Source: Fibrobacter sp. UWB2 (GTDB lineage Bacteria > Fibrobacterota > Fibrobacteria > Fibrobacterales > Fibrobacteraceae). From it: a DNA stretch of 64,000 bases. The stretch lies in the NCBI RefSeq assembly GCF_002210425.1, contig NZ_MWQK01000007.1, forward strand, positions 62,001 to 126,000, in the 5' to 3' direction. Shown piece after piece: positions 63,281 through 64,000 of this stretch. The position numbers were made by a program, and so were the translations under genes. Each line of letters starts with the position of its first letter. The first letter of the stretch is position 1. Under the pieces are notes generated by a model. That model ran no database searches, had not been told where the DNA came from, and worked only from the letters and a program-made list of their open reading frames with translations.

Positions 63281-63311
63281 AAAGGACCCTCACAGAGGAG
63301 GGGCCTTTTAA
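63281..63311 (-). terminator. Terminator of the right-edge gene
   Basis: AAAAGGCCCCTCC/GGGTCCTTTT imperfect stem; followed by T run on the minus strand. Confidence 0.75.
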
Positions 63312-63329
63312 AGGGTTTTCGTTTTTGGA

Positions 63330-64000
63330 CTACTGAGCAGTCGTGTAGATGAGAATCTTCATCGGTCTGTTGTTGTTTGCGTCCTTCTTATCTTCGCCCT
63401 TATCCATTGCAATGAATGCGTAGAAACCGGAGTTCGGGTTGGTGTACGGATCGTATGTATCCTTGATGCCTACGAAGAACTGGTCGTTGATGCTGGTAAA
63501 GTCGGGGTAGGTTTCCTGCAAGGAATTCTTATTGTAGAGGAAGTCCGTTGTTGTTGCGTTGGTGGGCTGATATTTCTTATTGTAGTCGTTTAAGATATCG
63601 TTGTCCTGCTTGTTGGCATAGAGGGCGAACTTGACGCCGGTTGTGCTGGACAAGCCGATTGTGGACGCACCTACGTTGAAGCAGATGTCACCTGCATCAG
63701 CAGGGGATCTTGTAGCAATGTCGATGCACTTATTGATCTTGGTGTTGATTTCAACCGTGAAGCTATCGAGCGGGACGCCTGTGACTTCCGGAGCTTCAGA
63801 AGAGGAGCTTTCCGGTGCCAAGCACCACTTGCTCGGGCGTTCGAACGGAATCTTTTCGATAGAGACGGACGGTTCAGTAACGCCGTCTTCGACAACTGCT
63901 GTAACGATGAGTTCGAAACTACCACATTCGGTATAGCCAGTTTCGAGGTTGGACATAAGGCCCCATTCCTGGAGCGGAACTGTCTGGATAAAGGTGTTTG
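63330..64000 (-). CDS. Hypothetical secreted protein, 5' end outside window
   Basis: The open frame continues off the right edge (at least 222 residues; an internal Met at 63956 is not the start since the frame stays open upstream). The visible part is beta-rich with a Ser cluster (APESSSSEAPEV), Cys residues (YTECGSFELIVTAVV, KCIDIATRSP, DICFN), and ends in NNRPMKILIYTTAQ. Such composition is usual for surface proteins in this genus. No domain is recognised, and the signal peptide lies outside the window. Confidence 0.7.
   Translation of the reverse strand, partial: NTFIQTVPLQEWGLMSNLETGYTECGSFELIVTAVVEDGVTEPSVSIEKIPFERPSKWCLAPESSSSEAPEVTGVPLDSFTVEINTKINKCIDIATRSPADAGDICFNVGASTIGLSSTTGVKFALYANKQDNDILNDYNKKYQPTNATTTDFLYNKNSLQETYPDFTSINDQFFVGIKDTYDPYTNPNSGFYAFIAMDKGEDKKDANNNRPMKILIYTTAQ

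Noticed and set aside
61573-63336. Long plus-strand frame (587 aa) opposite gpmI
   Set aside because: gpmI is certain from its motifs; the opposite frame shows no recognisable protein and covers the gpmI terminator.

Overview
The window looks like chromosomal DNA of a Fibrobacter species (F. succinogenes or a close relative). The evidence is three TIGR02147/DUF4423 genes (a family first defined in F. succinogenes), a fibro-slime domain protein, Ser-rich linkers in secreted proteins, and many polysaccharide lyases and cellulases next to ordinary housekeeping genes. No phage, insertion sequence, CRISPR array or rRNA was seen. One tRNA (Val, GAC) is present.

Bases 1-20,000 are a plant cell wall degradation region. 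Four minus-strand lyase genes lie here: a PL1 pectate lyase cut by the left edge, a multidomain PL1-like lyase, a PL11 rhamnogalacturonan lyase and a second PL1-like lyase. Interleaved with them are a CotH-family lipoprotein, a large secreted HExxH protein, and two coupled gene pairs made of a TIGR02147 putative regulator plus a lipoprotein with a lectin-like C-terminal domain. The second pair runs into a GH5 cellulase. A 16-bp palindrome, GTTGTC-N4-GACAAC, lies upstream of all four lyase genes and was not found upstream of the cellulase genes, which suggests a pectin-specific regulon.

Bases 20,000-27,000 hold a PIN-domain pair in unusual order, then a lipid and ribosome housekeeping run (YceD/DUF177, rpmF, plsX, fabG, acpP, rnc) and a peptide-type solute-binding lipoprotein. 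Bases 27,000-42,600 contain two outer-membrane barrel-like proteins, a 1,651-residue adhesin-like protein with GLUG-like repeats, a DASS anion transporter, a permuted NlpC/P60-like protein, tRNA-Val, two small proteins, a prepilin peptidase, an HlyD-type adaptor, a CDF metal exporter and an aldo/keto reductase.

Bases 42,600-64,000 contain a fibro-slime protein, an HMGL-like aldolase, a GH9 cellulase, pheS, an ArsR-type regulator with a palindrome at its promoter, and a two-gene minor-pilin operon whose second product is a 2,263-residue protein with a prepilin-like N-terminus. They also contain a single-chain ABC importer whose solute-binding domain appears circularly permuted, gpmI, and a secreted protein cut by the right edge.

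Functionally, the window joins enzymes for pectin and cellulose, surface proteins likely used to adhere to plant fibre (fibro-slime, pilin-like, GLUG adhesin), and possible substrate-sensing cassettes. Most secreted enzymes end in a short beta-rich C-terminal domain that resembles type IX secretion sorting domains.
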